Assembly: GCA_021812735.1 (NCBI GenBank)
Contig: JAKAMV010000153.1
Span: 1 to 14,173, forward strand
DNA: 14,173 nucleotides
Reading direction: 5' to 3'
DNA from: Chloroflexota bacterium
Lineage (GTDB): Bacteria; Chloroflexota; Limnocylindria; Limnocylindrales; CSP1-4
A program made the translations under genes and the position numbers. Below the pieces are notes generated by a model. That model worked only from the letters and a program-made list of their open reading frames with translations, was not told where the DNA came from and ran no database searches. Positions within the stretch are counted from its first letter, which is position 1. The number at the start of each line of letters is the position of its first letter. Below, one piece after another: positions 1 to 6,673 of this stretch.

Positions 1-428
1 GCGAGCTGATCCTCCGGTTCTACGACGAGGTCTGGAACCGGGGGAACGTGGAGGTCGCGAACGAGATCTTCGCGGACGACTACGTCCGCCACGACCTGCG
101 CCAGGCGAACGCGCAGGCGGGCGGTCGGGGCCAGGCGCGGATCGCCGCCGACTTCCGGCGCGCCTTCCCGGACCTGGAGCTGACAGTGGACGTCCTCGTC
201 GCCGACGACGAGCACGTCGCCGCGCGGTGGACGATGGCGGGCACCCACACCGGCCGGTGGGGCGGAGTCGCGCCGACCGGCCGGACCGTCGTCTACTCGG
301 GCGCGAACTTCTTCAGGATCAGGAAGGGGAGGGTCGTCGAGATCTGGAACCACCGCGACGATCTGGGCCTGCGGGAGCAGCTGGGCGTGGCCGTGTACGC
401 GGGGGCCGTGCCGGGCGCGGAAGGCTGA
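1..428 (+). CDS. SnoaL-like ester cyclase family protein (5' end outside window)
   Basis: The reading frame is open from base 3 to the TGA at 426-428, and the residues before the GTG at 48 (ELILRFYDEVWNRGN) are typical of the first helix of SnoaL-like proteins. The gene therefore starts upstream of the window and the GTG at 48 is internal. Family hallmarks are visible: a helix with FYDEVWN, then YVRHD, a FRRAFPDL segment, a WTMAGTHTG strand and a closing GRVVEIWNHRD strand. The family shares the NTF2-like alpha+beta cone fold; members include polyketide cyclases and many small soluble proteins of unknown substrate. No substrate can be assigned. It lies 125 bp before a DGPF/ECF42 gene pair on the same strand and may belong to the same stress-response neighbourhood, but a separate promoter lies between them. 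Confidence 0.85.
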   Translation, partial: ELILRFYDEVWNRGNVEVANEIFADDYVRHDLRQANAQAGGRGQARIAADFRRAFPDLELTVDVLVADDEHVAARWTMAGTHTGRWGGVAPTGRTVVYSGANFFRIRKGRVVEIWNHRDDLGLREQLGVAVYAGAVPGAEG

Positions 429-476
429 ACGATCCTCCGGGGCCGGCCGCGGTCGGGATCTCCCGCACGCCGGATC

Positions 477-503
477 TGTCGAATCGCGGGCCCACCGATC
501 GTC
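477..503 (+). promoter_or_regulatory. Predicted ECF42-type promoter for the DGPF/sigma gene pair
   Basis: TGTCGA at 477-482 is followed after exactly 17 bases by CGTC at 500-503. From memory of the ECF42 literature, these sigma factors recognise a TGTCGA -35 element and a CGA/TC -10 element in front of DGPF-protein genes; the match here is exact, in the right place and orientation. The predicted transcript would start near 510 and carry the AAGGAG ribosome-binding site at 540-545 ahead of the ATG at 554. This implies positive autoregulation by the sigma factor encoded two genes downstream. Confidence 0.75.
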
Positions 504-553
504 GTCATCACAGCGGGGCGGCACAGCCGCCCCCGATCGAAGGAGCAAGGCCG

Positions 554-922
554 ATGGCGAAGTACCTGCTGCTGATCTACCAGGACGAAGCGACCCCGCC
601 TACCACGCCGGAGGAGGACGCCGCGATGATGGAGCAGTACAACGCCTACACCGCGGGCATCGCGGCGCAGGGCATCCTCCGCGCCGGCGAGGCGCTCGAG
701 TCGACGACCGCGGCGACCACCGTCCGCGTCCGTGACGGGAGGACGCTCGTGACGGACGGTCCCTTCGCCGAGACGAAGGAGGCCCTCGGCGGCTTCTACA
801 TGATCGAGTGCGACGATCTGGATACGGCCCTCGCCGCGGCTGCCGGGATCCCCGGGGCGCGGACAGGTTCGGTCGAGGTGCGCCCCATCATCCCGATGCC
901 GATGCCGGAAGGGGCGGCCTGA
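554..922 (+). CDS. YCII-related (DGPF-domain) protein, partner of ECF42 sigma factor
   Basis: This 122-residue soluble protein begins [12 protein letters not shown] and carries the signature DGPF motif (D68-F71) within [19 protein letters not shown], followed by [16 protein letters not shown] and a RPI strand near the end. That is the pattern of YCII-related/DGPF proteins, which have a dimeric ferredoxin-like fold and no firmly established biochemical role. They are the standard genomic neighbours and targets of ECF42 sigma factors. The ATG at 554 is preceded by AAGGAG at 540-545, which fixes the start; a longer frame beginning at 227 would overlap the preceding gene and is discarded. The TGA at 920-922 overlaps the probable CTG start of the sigma gene, so the two are likely translationally coupled. 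Confidence 0.9.
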   Translation: MAKYLLLIYQDEATPPTTPEEDAAMMEQYNAYTAGIAAQGILRAGEALESTTAATTVRVRDGRTLVTDGPFAETKEALGGFYMIECDDLDTALAAAAGIPGARTGSVEVRPIIPMPMPEGAA

Positions 923-2259
923 CCGCCGGGGGCGCGCCCGGGGCCGACGGGACGGGCGAGGCGCCCGGGCTGCCTGCCGGCGAGGCGCCAGGGCCGCCTC
1001 CCGGGGCCGCCGCAGCGGACGTCGTCGAGCGGACGTTCCGCGACGAGTCGGCGCGTTCGCTCGCGACCCTCATCCGGATCCTCCGCGATTTCGACATCGC
1101 CGAGGAAGCGATGCAGGACGCGTTCGTCGCCGCGATCGAGCGATGGCCCCGCGACGGCATCCCGGATCGCCCGGGCGCGTGGATCGTCACGACGGCGCGC
1201 AACCGCGCCCTCGACCGGCTGCGGCGGAAGCGTACCGAGGCGACCAAGGTGGCCGAGATCGAGCGCGCCGCGGGCGCGGGAGTGGAGGGCGAGGTGCGTC
1301 TCGGCGGGGAGAGCCGTATCGCGGACGACCGTCTGCGGCTGATCTTCACGTGCTGCCATCCGGCGTTGCCGCTCGACGCGCGCGTCGCGCTGACGCTGCG
1401 GACCCTCGGCGGACTGACGACGCCGGAGATCGCCCGCGCATTCCTGGTCCCGGAGGCGACGCTCGCCCAGCGGATCGTGCGGGCGAAGCGCAAGATCGCC
1501 ACCGCCCGGATCCCGTACCGCGTCCCGCCGGACGACCTGCTCCCGGAGCGGCTCGACGGCGTCCTCGCGACGATCTACCTGGTGTTCAACGAGGGCTACA
1601 CCGCGACCGCCGGCGACGACCTCGTCCGGCGCGACCTCTGCGCCGAGGCGATCAGGCTGGCCCGGCTGGTCGCCGACCTCATGCCGATCGAGCCTGAGGC
1701 GGTCGGCCTGCTCGCGCTCCTGCTGCTCCAGGATTCCCGCCGCGACACCCGGACGACGGTCGACCGTGCCCTCGTCCTCCTCGAGGACCAGGACCGATCG
1801 CGCTGGGATCTCGGCGAGATCGAGGAGGGGACGGGCGCGGTCGGCCGCGCCATCGGCCTCGCTGCCGGGCGACCTGGACCGTACGCCCTCCAGGCGGCGA
1901 TCGCGGCGTGCCACGCCGAGGCGCCGACCGCGGCGGCGACCGACTGGCGCGAGATCGCCGGGCTGTACGCCGCGCTCGCGGTCGTCGCCCCGTCGCCCGT
2001 GGTGGACCTGAACCGGGCCGTCGCCGTGGCCATGGCCGACGGGCCTGCGGCCGGGCTGGTACTGGTCGACGCCCTGGGCGCGGAGGGCGCGCTGGCCGAG
2101 TACCACCTCTACCACGCCGCCCGCGGGGACCTCCTCCGGCGCCTCGGTCGGCGGCGGGAGTCGGCGGCCGCATATGAGCGGGCACGCGCGCTCACGACCA
2201 ACGCGGCGGAGCGCGACTTCCTCGCCCGCCGGCTCGCGGAGGTCCGGGCCGCGGGGTAG
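919..2259 (+). CDS. ECF42-type RNA polymerase sigma factor with C-terminal TPR-like extension
   Basis: From base 919 the product is 446 residues. After about 33 Gly/Ala/Pro-rich residues come region sigma2 (about 34-105, with [16 protein letters not shown] and [21 protein letters not shown]) and region sigma4 (about 136-193, with [15 protein letters not shown] and [16 protein letters not shown]). A long helical extension then starts at [16 protein letters not shown] (about 215) and includes [16 protein letters not shown] and [14 protein letters not shown]. This extension is the hallmark of ECF42 sigma factors, where it is needed for activity in place of an anti-sigma factor. The start is unusual. 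The only in-frame standard start before the sigma2 domain is a GTG at 808, which would overlap the upstream gene by 115 bases. The first later ATG is at 1111, inside sigma2. A CTG at 919, in a CTGA overlap with the DGPF stop and preceded by GGAAGGGG at 907-914, fits best. Function is confident, start is not. Confidence 0.85.
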   Translation: MTAGGAPGADGTGEAPGLPAGEAPGPPPGAAAADVVERTFRDESARSLATLIRILRDFDIAEEAMQDAFVAAIERWPRDGIPDRPGAWIVTTARNRALDRLRRKRTEATKVAEIERAAGAGVEGEVRLGGESRIADDRLRLIFTCCHPALPLDARVALTLRTLGGLTTPEIARAFLVPEATLAQRIVRAKRKIATARIPYRVPPDDLLPERLDGVLATIYLVFNEGYTATAGDDLVRRDLCAEAIRLARLVADLMPIEPEAVGLLALLLLQDSRRDTRTTVDRALVLLEDQDRSRWDLGEIEEGTGAVGRAIGLAAGRPGPYALQAAIAACHAEAPTAAATDWREIAGLYAALAVVAPSPVVDLNRAVAVAMADGPAAGLVLVDALGAEGALAEYHLYHAARGDLLRRLGRRRESAAAYERARALTTNAAERDFLARRLAEVRAAG

Positions 2260-2308
2260 CCCGGCCGCGGGGCAGGGGGTCGCGCCGTGTCGGCCTCCCC
2301 GTAGGCTT

Positions 2309-3229
2309 TCAGGCGTCCGCGGCGTCCGCCTCGAAGTCGGCGACGCGGAACCGCGCGAGATCTTCGACGACTGTCAGGAGCCCCGAGTGGTCGTAGTCCT
2401 CGCGGCCGGCGACCCGCGCGGCCTGCATGAGCTGCTCCACCTCGGCCGTGGCCGGCAGGGCGACGCCGGTCTGCCGGGCGAGGTCGAGGGCGTTCTTCAG
2501 GTCCTTCAGGTGCAGGCGGATCCGGAATCCCGGGTCGAAGCGCCCCGAGAGCATGTTCTCCCGGCGCAGCTCGAGCACCTTCGTCTGGGCGAGGCCGCCC
2601 TGCAGGACGTCCGCGATCCGGGCGGGGTCCACGCCAGCCTTCGCGCCCAGCACGAGCGCTTCCGAGACCGCCTCGATCACCACGGCGACGACGACTTGGT
2701 TGCACACTTTGACGACCTGGCCGGCGCCAGCCGGGCCGCAGTGGACGATCGTCCTGCCCATCGCCTCCAGGATCGGCAGTGCTCGCTGGAAAGCCGGCTC
2801 AGCTCCGCCGACCATGATCGAGAGGGTGCCAGCGATGGCGCCCTTGTCGCCGCCGCTCACGGGCGCGTCGAGCATGTCCGCGCCACCCGCCGCCGCGGCC
2901 GAAGCGAGCTCCCGCGAAGTCGCGGGGGCGATCGAGCTCATGTCGATCGCGAGCCACCCGGGGCGCAAGGCCTCGAAGGCCCCGTCCGGGCCGAGATACA
3001 CGGCATGCACGTCGGGCGAATCGGGCAGCATGGTGATCAGCACGTCGGTGCTCGAGGCGACGCCGCGCGCGGAGGCCCCCGCGGTGGCGCCCTCGGCGAC
3101 CAGCTCGTCGACCGCGGCGCGGTTGACGTCGTGGACGGTGAGCCCGAAGCCTGCCTTCAGGAGATTGCGGGCCATAGGCCGGCCCATGATCCCGAGCCCG
3201 ATCAGGCCGATCGTCGGTTTCGCATCCAT
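2309..3229 (-). CDS. garR: Tartronate semialdehyde reductase-like NAD(P)-dependent dehydrogenase (beta-hydroxyacid dehydrogenase family)
   Basis: The 306-residue protein has an N-terminal Rossmann fold with GLGIMG (G11, G13, G16). It has the substrate-binding DAPVSGG at 121-127, the catalytic lysine K174 in AGQVVKVCNQ, and KDLKNALD near 242. These are the four signatures of the beta-hydroxyacid dehydrogenase family. Within it, IDMSSIAP, GGLAQTKVLE and PGFRIRLHLKDL resemble GarR/GlxR, which reduce tartronate semialdehyde to D-glycerate, more than 3-hydroxyisobutyrate dehydrogenase; the substrate is still an inference. The ATG at 3229 is chosen because GGAGG lies 8 bases upstream; a GTG at 3244 in the same frame overlaps that ribosome-binding site. 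It is the last gene of the transketolase operon, 61 bases after the cupin gene, and converges on the sigma-factor gene. Confidence 0.88.
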   Translation of the reverse strand: MDAKPTIGLIGLGIMGRPMARNLLKAGFGLTVHDVNRAAVDELVAEGATAGASARGVASSTDVLITMLPDSPDVHAVYLGPDGAFEALRPGWLAIDMSSIAPATSRELASAAAAGGADMLDAPVSGGDKGAIAGTLSIMVGGAEPAFQRALPILEAMGRTIVHCGPAGAGQVVKVCNQVVVAVVIEAVSEALVLGAKAGVDPARIADVLQGGLAQTKVLELRRENMLSGRFDPGFRIRLHLKDLKNALDLARQTGVALPATAEVEQLMQAARVAGREDYDHSGLLTVVEDLARFRVADFEADAADA

Positions 3230-3273
3230 CCCGTCTGCCTCCACGTTTCAGTGCTCAAGATCGGTTGGCGGCA

Positions 3274-3287
3274 CGGTCTGCCGACCG
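3274..3287 (-). other. Small intercistronic hairpin after the cupin gene
   Basis: CGGTC (3274-3278) and GACCG (3283-3287) form a perfect 5-bp stem with a 4-base loop, placed 3 bases beyond the cupin stop codon on the - strand transcript. No T-run follows, so it is more likely an mRNA processing or stability element than a terminator; it could also be chance in GC-rich DNA. Confidence 0.3.
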
Positions 3288-3290
3288 GGA

Positions 3291-3677
3291 TCAAGTCGGC
3301 TCGATCGTCTCGTCCGGCCGATCCTCGTTTGGCGCGACCGCCGCGAGGATCAGGAGCGGCTCGCCGCCCTGCAGGACGCGGATCGCGTGGCGCACCCCCC
3401 GTCGGGCGAGGAGGAACGAGCCAGGGCCCACCTCGCGCGCCGGCTCGTCGCCGATGGAGAAGACCGCCCGTCCCCGCACGACCTCGAACGTCTCCTCGGC
3501 CCAGGGGTGGAGGTGCGGGACCGTGGCGAAGCCCGGCTCCCAGGCGATCAGGACGACCCGAAGCCCGCTCGTCCCAACCAGCGGGACACGCCAGGGCGGC
3601 GGGCCCATCTCCTCGGCGATGGCGTCGAGGTCGACCCAGGACCGATCGGACGCCTCACCATCGCGGACGAACGGCAT
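3291..3677 (-). CDS. Small single-domain cupin protein
   Basis: The 128-residue product carries cupin motif 1: G49, then H55 and H57 (PHLHPWAEE), E62 and G69, the usual metal-binding pattern of two histidines and a glutamate. Motif 2 follows around GPGSFLLARRGVRHAI, supplying the fourth ligand H97. The chain has no signal peptide. The ATG at 3677 is supported by AGGAGGG at 3686-3692, eight bases upstream; the frame stays open far beyond it only as a shadow of the transketolase gene. Small cupins next to sugar-degradation genes are often isomerases, lyases or binding proteins, but the sequence does not tell which. It sits between the transketolase C-terminal subunit (65 bases upstream) and the GarR-like reductase, so it probably works in the same pathway. 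Confidence 0.87.
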   Translation of the reverse strand: MPFVRDGEASDRSWVDLDAIAEEMGPPPWRVPLVGTSGLRVVLIAWEPGFATVPHLHPWAEETFEVVRGRAVFSIGDEPAREVGPGSFLLARRGVRHAIRVLQGGEPLLILAAVAPNEDRPDETIEPT

Positions 3678-3691
3678 TCGCTCTTCCCTCC

Positions 3692-3729
3692 TGTCGGTCG
3701 ACCCGACACCACTGACGCCGTGTGGCGTC
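3692..3729 (-). other. Two tandem hairpins between transketolase and cupin genes
   Basis: On the - strand transcript, GACGCC/GGCGTC (3714-3719 with 3724-3729, loop of 4) is a perfect 6-bp stem. It is followed by TGTCGG/CCGACA (3692-3697 with 3703-3708, loop of 5), a second perfect 6-bp stem that abuts the cupin ribosome-binding site at 3686-3692. Neither has a T-run. They may tune mRNA stability or cupin translation; no direct evidence. Confidence 0.35.
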
Positions 3730-3742
3730 TCCCGGCGCGGTG

Positions 3743-4732
3743 CTAGGAGCGCTCTCCGTGGAACGTGGCCACCTGGTCGGCGACCAGGGCGGGGGTGAGG
3801 CCGAAGTGGCGCAGGAGCGCGTCGTTCGGTCCCGCCGCGCCCCACTCGTCGCGCAGACCGATCCGTCGCACCAGGGTCGGCCGACGCTCGGCGAGCAACT
3901 CGGCGACCGCCCCGCCGAGCCCGCCCACGATCGAGTGCTCCTCGACCGTGACGACGAGCCCGGTCGCCTCGGCCGCGGCGAGAATCGGCGCGCCGTCGAG
4001 CGGCTTTATGGTCGGGACGTGGATGACGCCTGCGTCGATCCCGCGTTCCGCGAGGAGTTCCGCCGCCTCGAGGACGCGCCCGCTTTGCGGGCCCGTGCTG
4101 ACGAGTGCGACGTCGCCACCGCCACGGAGCGTCACTGCCGCCCCAAGCTCGAAGCGGTGCGAGCCGTCGAAGATGGTCGCGGTCGCCTCGCGGTACACCA
4201 TGAGGTAGACCGGACCCGGGTGATCGATCACTGCCTTGACCGCCAGCTTCATCTCCACGGCGTCGGCGGGATTGACGACGGTCATGCCGGGCATCGCCCG
4301 CATGATCGAGACCTCCTCCACCGGCTGATGGGTCTTGCCGGCCGTTCCGCACATCAGACCGGTGTACCCGACGGCGATCTTGACGGGCAGGCCCGGCTGG
4401 GCGATCAGGACCCGGATCTGGTCGAGGCCGCGCTTGGCGGCGAAGACGGCGAACGTCATCGGGAACGGAATGTGGCCCGTTGCTGCGAGTCCGGCGGCCA
4501 TGCCGAACATGTTCTGTTCTGCTATCCCGACCGGGATGTAACGGTCGGGATGCGCCGCTTCGAACAGGTCCGCGCGAGTGGAGTTCCCGACCTCCGCGTC
4601 GAGGACCAGAATTCGCGGGTCCTCCTCGGCGAGCCTCGCGAGTTCGCGCGCGAAGGCTTCTCGAAGCGTCAACCCGGTTGCGCGGGCCCCGCGGGGCAGC
4701 ACGCCGGCAGTGGATGCCCGTCGGGTCGCCAT
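3743..4732 (-). CDS. Transketolase-like C-terminal subunit (pyrimidine-binding and C-terminal domains)
   Basis: The 329-residue protein matches the second half of transketolase. A pyrimidine-binding domain spans about 20-185, with the catalytic glutamate E72 in VGIAEQNMFGMAAGLA and the substrate-side G-K-T-H-Q (H135) before VEEVSIMRAMPGMTVVNPAD. A C-terminal domain spans about 200-320, with VEEHSIVGGLGGAVAELL. It would pair with the separate N-terminal subunit to form the thiamine-diphosphate site and transfer two-carbon ketol units between sugars. Its ATG at 4732 overlaps the partner's TGA by one base (TGATG), so synthesis is coupled and the stoichiometry likely equal. Split transketolases occur in central metabolism and also in specialised routes such as apulose-4-phosphate or sulfosugar cleavage; the linked reductase and transporter point to a specialised role, but this is inference. 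Confidence 0.93.
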   Translation of the reverse strand: MATRRASTAGVLPRGARATGLTLREAFARELARLAEEDPRILVLDAEVGNSTRADLFEAAHPDRYIPVGIAEQNMFGMAAGLAATGHIPFPMTFAVFAAKRGLDQIRVLIAQPGLPVKIAVGYTGLMCGTAGKTHQPVEEVSIMRAMPGMTVVNPADAVEMKLAVKAVIDHPGPVYLMVYREATATIFDGSHRFELGAAVTLRGGGDVALVSTGPQSGRVLEAAELLAERGIDAGVIHVPTIKPLDGAPILAAAEATGLVVTVEEHSIVGGLGGAVAELLAERRPTLVRRIGLRDEWGAAGPNDALLRHFGLTPALVADQVATFHGERS

Positions 4733-5622
4733 CAGATCGCCTCGAGTTCCGCGAGAGCCCTGGCGAGGTCCTCCGGAGCGACAGCGCGCGAGTGCCAGTA
4801 CCAGCGGTCCTCCATGAACGAGACGCCCTTCCCCTTTACGGTCCGCGCGATGATCACGGAGGGCACGCCCTTCTTGGCCCGTGCGCGCCGGTAGGCGTCC
4901 AGCAGCGCGTCCACGTCATGCCCGTCGACCTCGATCACATGCCATCGACATGCCCGCCAGCGGGCTTCCAACTCGCCCGGCGCCCACGGCCCGAGACGCT
5001 CTGCTGCATCCGTCCCGGCCGGTCCGAACTGCGCCAGCCCGTTCGCGTCGACGACGGCGACGAGATTGTCGAGCTTGAGACGCCGAGCAACGAACGCGGC
5101 CTCCCAGATAGACCCCTCGTGGCACTCACCATCGCCGAGGAGCGTATACACCCGCGCGTCTTGGCCGTTCATCCGCTCGCCGAGCGCCATCCCGACGGCA
5201 GCGGAGAGCCCGACGCCGAGCGATCCAGTCGACATGTCAATGCCTGAAAGAACAGTCATGTCGGGGTGGCCTGGCAGACGAGATCCGATCGTGTCGAACG
5301 TGGACAACTCCTCGATCGGGAAGTAGCCGGCGAGGGCGAGGGTCGCGTACAGGGCGACCGACGAATGCCCCTTGGAGAGCACGAAGCGGTCGCGCTCGGG
5401 CCAGCCGGGATTGTCCGGGTCGACCCGCAGCTCGTGGAAGTAGAGCGTTGCAAGGATCTCCGCGGCCGAGAGCGGCCCGCCGACGTGACCGGCCTGCGCG
5501 TGTGCCACGGTCTTCAGCAGCTCCACTCGGATGAGCCGGGCCTTCTCCCGCAGTCGCGCCGATGCGTGGGCGGATGCCGGTTGAGTGTCCCTCGGGCTCG
5601 ACGCCGGACTCGTTCTCGTCAT
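4732..5622 (-). CDS. Transketolase-like N-terminal subunit (diphosphate-binding domain)
   Basis: The 296-residue product contains the diphosphate-binding domain: AGHVGGPLSAAEIL (H46), LSKGHSSVALYATLALAGY (H86), LPGHPD (H119) and STGSLGVGLS. The metal-binding GDGE (163-166) is completed by D192/N194 in VVDANGLAQ, and KGKGVSFMED lies near the end. These are the standard thiamine diphosphate and Mg-binding elements, so the subunit looks catalytically complete. I use the ATG at 5622; a TTG 15 bases upstream is in frame, and the closest purine-rich stretch (CGAGGA) sits very near the ATG, so the start is moderately uncertain. It is the first gene of the - strand operon and has a predicted promoter and operator at 5658-5684. 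Confidence 0.92.
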   Translation of the reverse strand: MTRTSPASSPRDTQPASAHASARLREKARLIRVELLKTVAHAQAGHVGGPLSAAEILATLYFHELRVDPDNPGWPERDRFVLSKGHSSVALYATLALAGYFPIEELSTFDTIGSRLPGHPDMTVLSGIDMSTGSLGVGLSAAVGMALGERMNGQDARVYTLLGDGECHEGSIWEAAFVARRLKLDNLVAVVDANGLAQFGPAGTDAAERLGPWAPGELEARWRACRWHVIEVDGHDVDALLDAYRRARAKKGVPSVIIARTVKGKGVSFMEDRWYWHSRAVAPEDLARALAELEAI

Positions 5623-5657
5623 CGGTCCTCGCCACAATCACGTAACGGATCGATGGG

Positions 5658-5684
5658 ATGGTACCAAATCTGATCGAATATCAA
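5658..5684 (-). promoter_or_regulatory. Predicted promoter of the transketolase operon
   Basis: Reading the - strand, TTGATA (5679-5684) matches 5 of 6 bases of the -35 consensus, and TACCAT (5658-5663) matches 4 of 6 of the -10, with a short 15-base spacer. The operator-like site at 5670-5682 occupies the spacer and overlaps the -35, a position expected for repression. The short spacer keeps confidence moderate. Confidence 0.45.
5670..5682 (-). promoter_or_regulatory. Candidate operator (GAT-N5-ATC motif) at transketolase promoter
   Basis: On the - strand the site reads GATATTCGATCAG, matching 10 of 13 bases of the exact repeat GATACTTGATCAC found twice beside the GntR gene. It is the most symmetrical copy (TGAT-N5-ATCA) and lies in the predicted promoter 48 bases upstream of the ATG at 5622. 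The GntR/FCD regulator encoded at 13133-13882 is the likely binder, by inference. Confidence 0.5.
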
Positions 5685-5720
5685 CATTGGCGATCGGCGC
5701 GCCCGGCGGGTGCGCAAGCG

Positions 5721-6326
5721 TCAGGGCTCGAGGCCGCTGATGCCGTCGACGAGCGCGAGCCGAAGCTCGTCCAGGTTGACGTGCGTGCCGGACATGCGGG
5801 CATTCGTCATTCGCGTACCGATGAAGATCCCGTGCCGGAGGTCGGCGCCGTCAAGGACCGAGGACGTGAGGTCGGTGTCGATGAGCGTGGCGCCGCGTAG
5901 GTCTGCGTCGCGGAGGCGCGCCTGGAACATCCGTGCGCGGGTGAGGTCGGCGCCCACGAGGTCGGCCCCCATCAGATCCGCATCGGTCAGGTCGGCGTCG
6001 GTCAGGTCCGCCAGGGAGAGGGTCGCCGAGCGGAGGTCGGCGCCTCTCATGCTCGCGCCGCGGAGGCTGACGCCGCGCAGCGAGGCTCCTGCCAGCCGCG
6101 CGCGGTCGAGGGTAGCGCTGGTCAGGTCGTAACCCGCCAGATCGGCACCCATGAGCCGAGCGTTCGCGAGGTCGGCGCGGAGCCCGATGTCGGCGGGCCG
6201 GGGCATCGAGTCCTCGGCCGGAGGCTGGGTGCGGGCGATGTCGGCGCCGCACTCTCGGCAGTATCGCGTCGGGACGCGGCGCGCGTCGCCGCAGGAGGGG
6301 CAGGGCCCGGGCGGGACGAGTGTCAC
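5721..6326 (-). CDS. Zinc-ribbon pentapeptide-repeat protein
   Basis: The 201-residue product starts with a compact zinc ribbon, CPSC (C9, C12) and CREC (C23, C26), then a short Pro-rich linker. From about residue 50 to 180 there is an almost unbroken run of A(D/N)LxX pentapeptides (ADLRSATLSLADLTDADL and similar). Such repeats form a right-handed quadrilateral beta-helix. There is no signal peptide or membrane segment. The GTG at 6326 is chosen because AGGAG lies about 9 bases upstream and the zinc ribbon follows at once; the longer frame to 6512 encodes low-complexity sequence and overlaps a transposase remnant on the other strand. Function is unknown; some pentapeptide proteins mimic DNA and protect gyrase, but nothing here shows that. 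It separates the two sugar-gene operons and looks unrelated to them. Confidence 0.85.
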   Translation of the reverse strand: MTLVPPGPCPSCGDARRVPTRYCRECGADIARTQPPAEDSMPRPADIGLRADLANARLMGADLAGYDLTSATLDRARLAGASLRGVSLRGASMRGADLRSATLSLADLTDADLTDADLMGADLVGADLTRARMFQARLRDADLRGATLIDTDLTSSVLDGADLRHGIFIGTRMTNARMSGTHVNLDELRLALVDGISGLEP

Positions 6327-6432
6327 AGCGAGATGCTCCTTTAGCCCTGGTTCCCAATCAGGTCCTTGACGGGCTGAGGGCCACCATCCTTCGGCTGCTG
6401 GTGCGGAAGACCTAGTCGAAGAGGGGACCCTC

Positions 6433-6549
6433 ATGGCGCATCCTAGTGCCCGGCCGACCCCGAGGGACCGGCAACTTCTCGCCGATCGCGTCCGAGACGG
6501 CTGGACGATCACGAGGGCGGCCCGCGCTGCCGGGGATCAGCCGGGGTAG
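6433..6549 (+). pseudogene. Remnant of an IS481-type transposase (N-terminal fragment)
   Basis: A 38-codon frame from ATG 6433 to TAG 6547-6549 encodes MAHPSARPTPRDRQLLADRV then RDGWTITRAARAAGDQPG. The first 34 residues resemble the conserved start of IS481-family transposases, where a Met-Ala/Ser-His, Asn/Ser-Ala-Arg, Leu/Thr-Thr/Pro opening is followed by a helix and the first part of the helix-turn-helix (RVRDGW..A.AARAAG). The similarity stops where the recognition helix (VSR..AYKW) should begin and no integrase core follows, so only a fragment survives. No clear terminal inverted repeats were seen. The rest of 6327-6577 holds no gene I can support. The assignment is by eye and needs an alignment. 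Confidence 0.55.
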
Positions 6550-6577
6550 ATGGCGGTCTTTCCGTCGTGGGAGAACG

Positions 6578-6606
6578 TTGACAAACGCGGCAGAGAGTTC
6601 GATAGT
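6578..6606 (+). promoter_or_regulatory. Predicted sigma70-type promoter of the transporter operon
   Basis: TTGACA (6578-6583) is a perfect -35 hexamer, followed after exactly 17 bases by GATAGT (6601-6606), which matches 4 of 6 bases of the -10 consensus. Transcription would start near 6613, giving a leader of about 60 bases before the GTG at 6674. Confidence 0.65.
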
Positions 6607-6613
6607 TGATCAA
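6601..6613 (+). promoter_or_regulatory. Candidate operator (GAT-N5-ATC motif) over the -10 of the transporter promoter
   Basis: GATAGTTGATCAA matches 11 of 13 bases of the repeat GATACTTGATCAC. It covers the -10 hexamer and the predicted start point, so a bound protein would block polymerase; this suggests repression relieved by the pathway's ligand. Confidence 0.55.
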
Positions 6614-6673
6614 AGATAGCTCTCTGGTTCGCACCCGTTTGCGTGTCGTCGAGATACTTGGAGGAGCACAGCG

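Noticed and set aside
796..2115. 439-codon open frame on the - strand, opposite the sigma-factor gene
   Set aside because: It mirrors the codon pattern of the sigma gene in high-GC DNA, is rich in Arg/Gly/Pro and shows no domain. The + strand product has clear sigma2, sigma4 and ECF42 extension motifs.
2244..2264. CCGGGC/GCCCGG inverted repeat around the sigma-factor stop codon as a terminator
   Set aside because: Only 6 bp with a 9-base loop, spans the stop codon and has no T-run; expected by chance in DNA this GC-rich.
2427..3746. 439-codon open frame on the + strand over the reductase and cupin genes
   Set aside because: Low-complexity Arg/Ser/Pro product; the - strand genes in the same place carry complete catalytic motifs and ribosome-binding sites.
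4216..4236. TGATCGATCAC-like sequence as another operator
   Set aside because: It is inside the transketolase coding region and lacks the GAT-N5-ATC spacing of the promoter sites.
3291..4352. Cupin gene as a 353-residue protein
   Set aside because: Sequence before residue M of MPFVRD is a shadow of the transketolase gene; the ATG at 3677 has a strong AGGAGGG 8 bases upstream.
3743..5622. Naming the transketolase pair as apulose-phosphate or sulfosugar transketolase
   Set aside because: The motifs seen are common to all transketolases, and the partner genes of those routes are absent from the window.
5721..6326. Short tandem DNA repeats or a CRISPR-like array
   Set aside because: The periodicity of about 15 bases is explained by the pentapeptide codons; there are no identical repeats with unique spacers.
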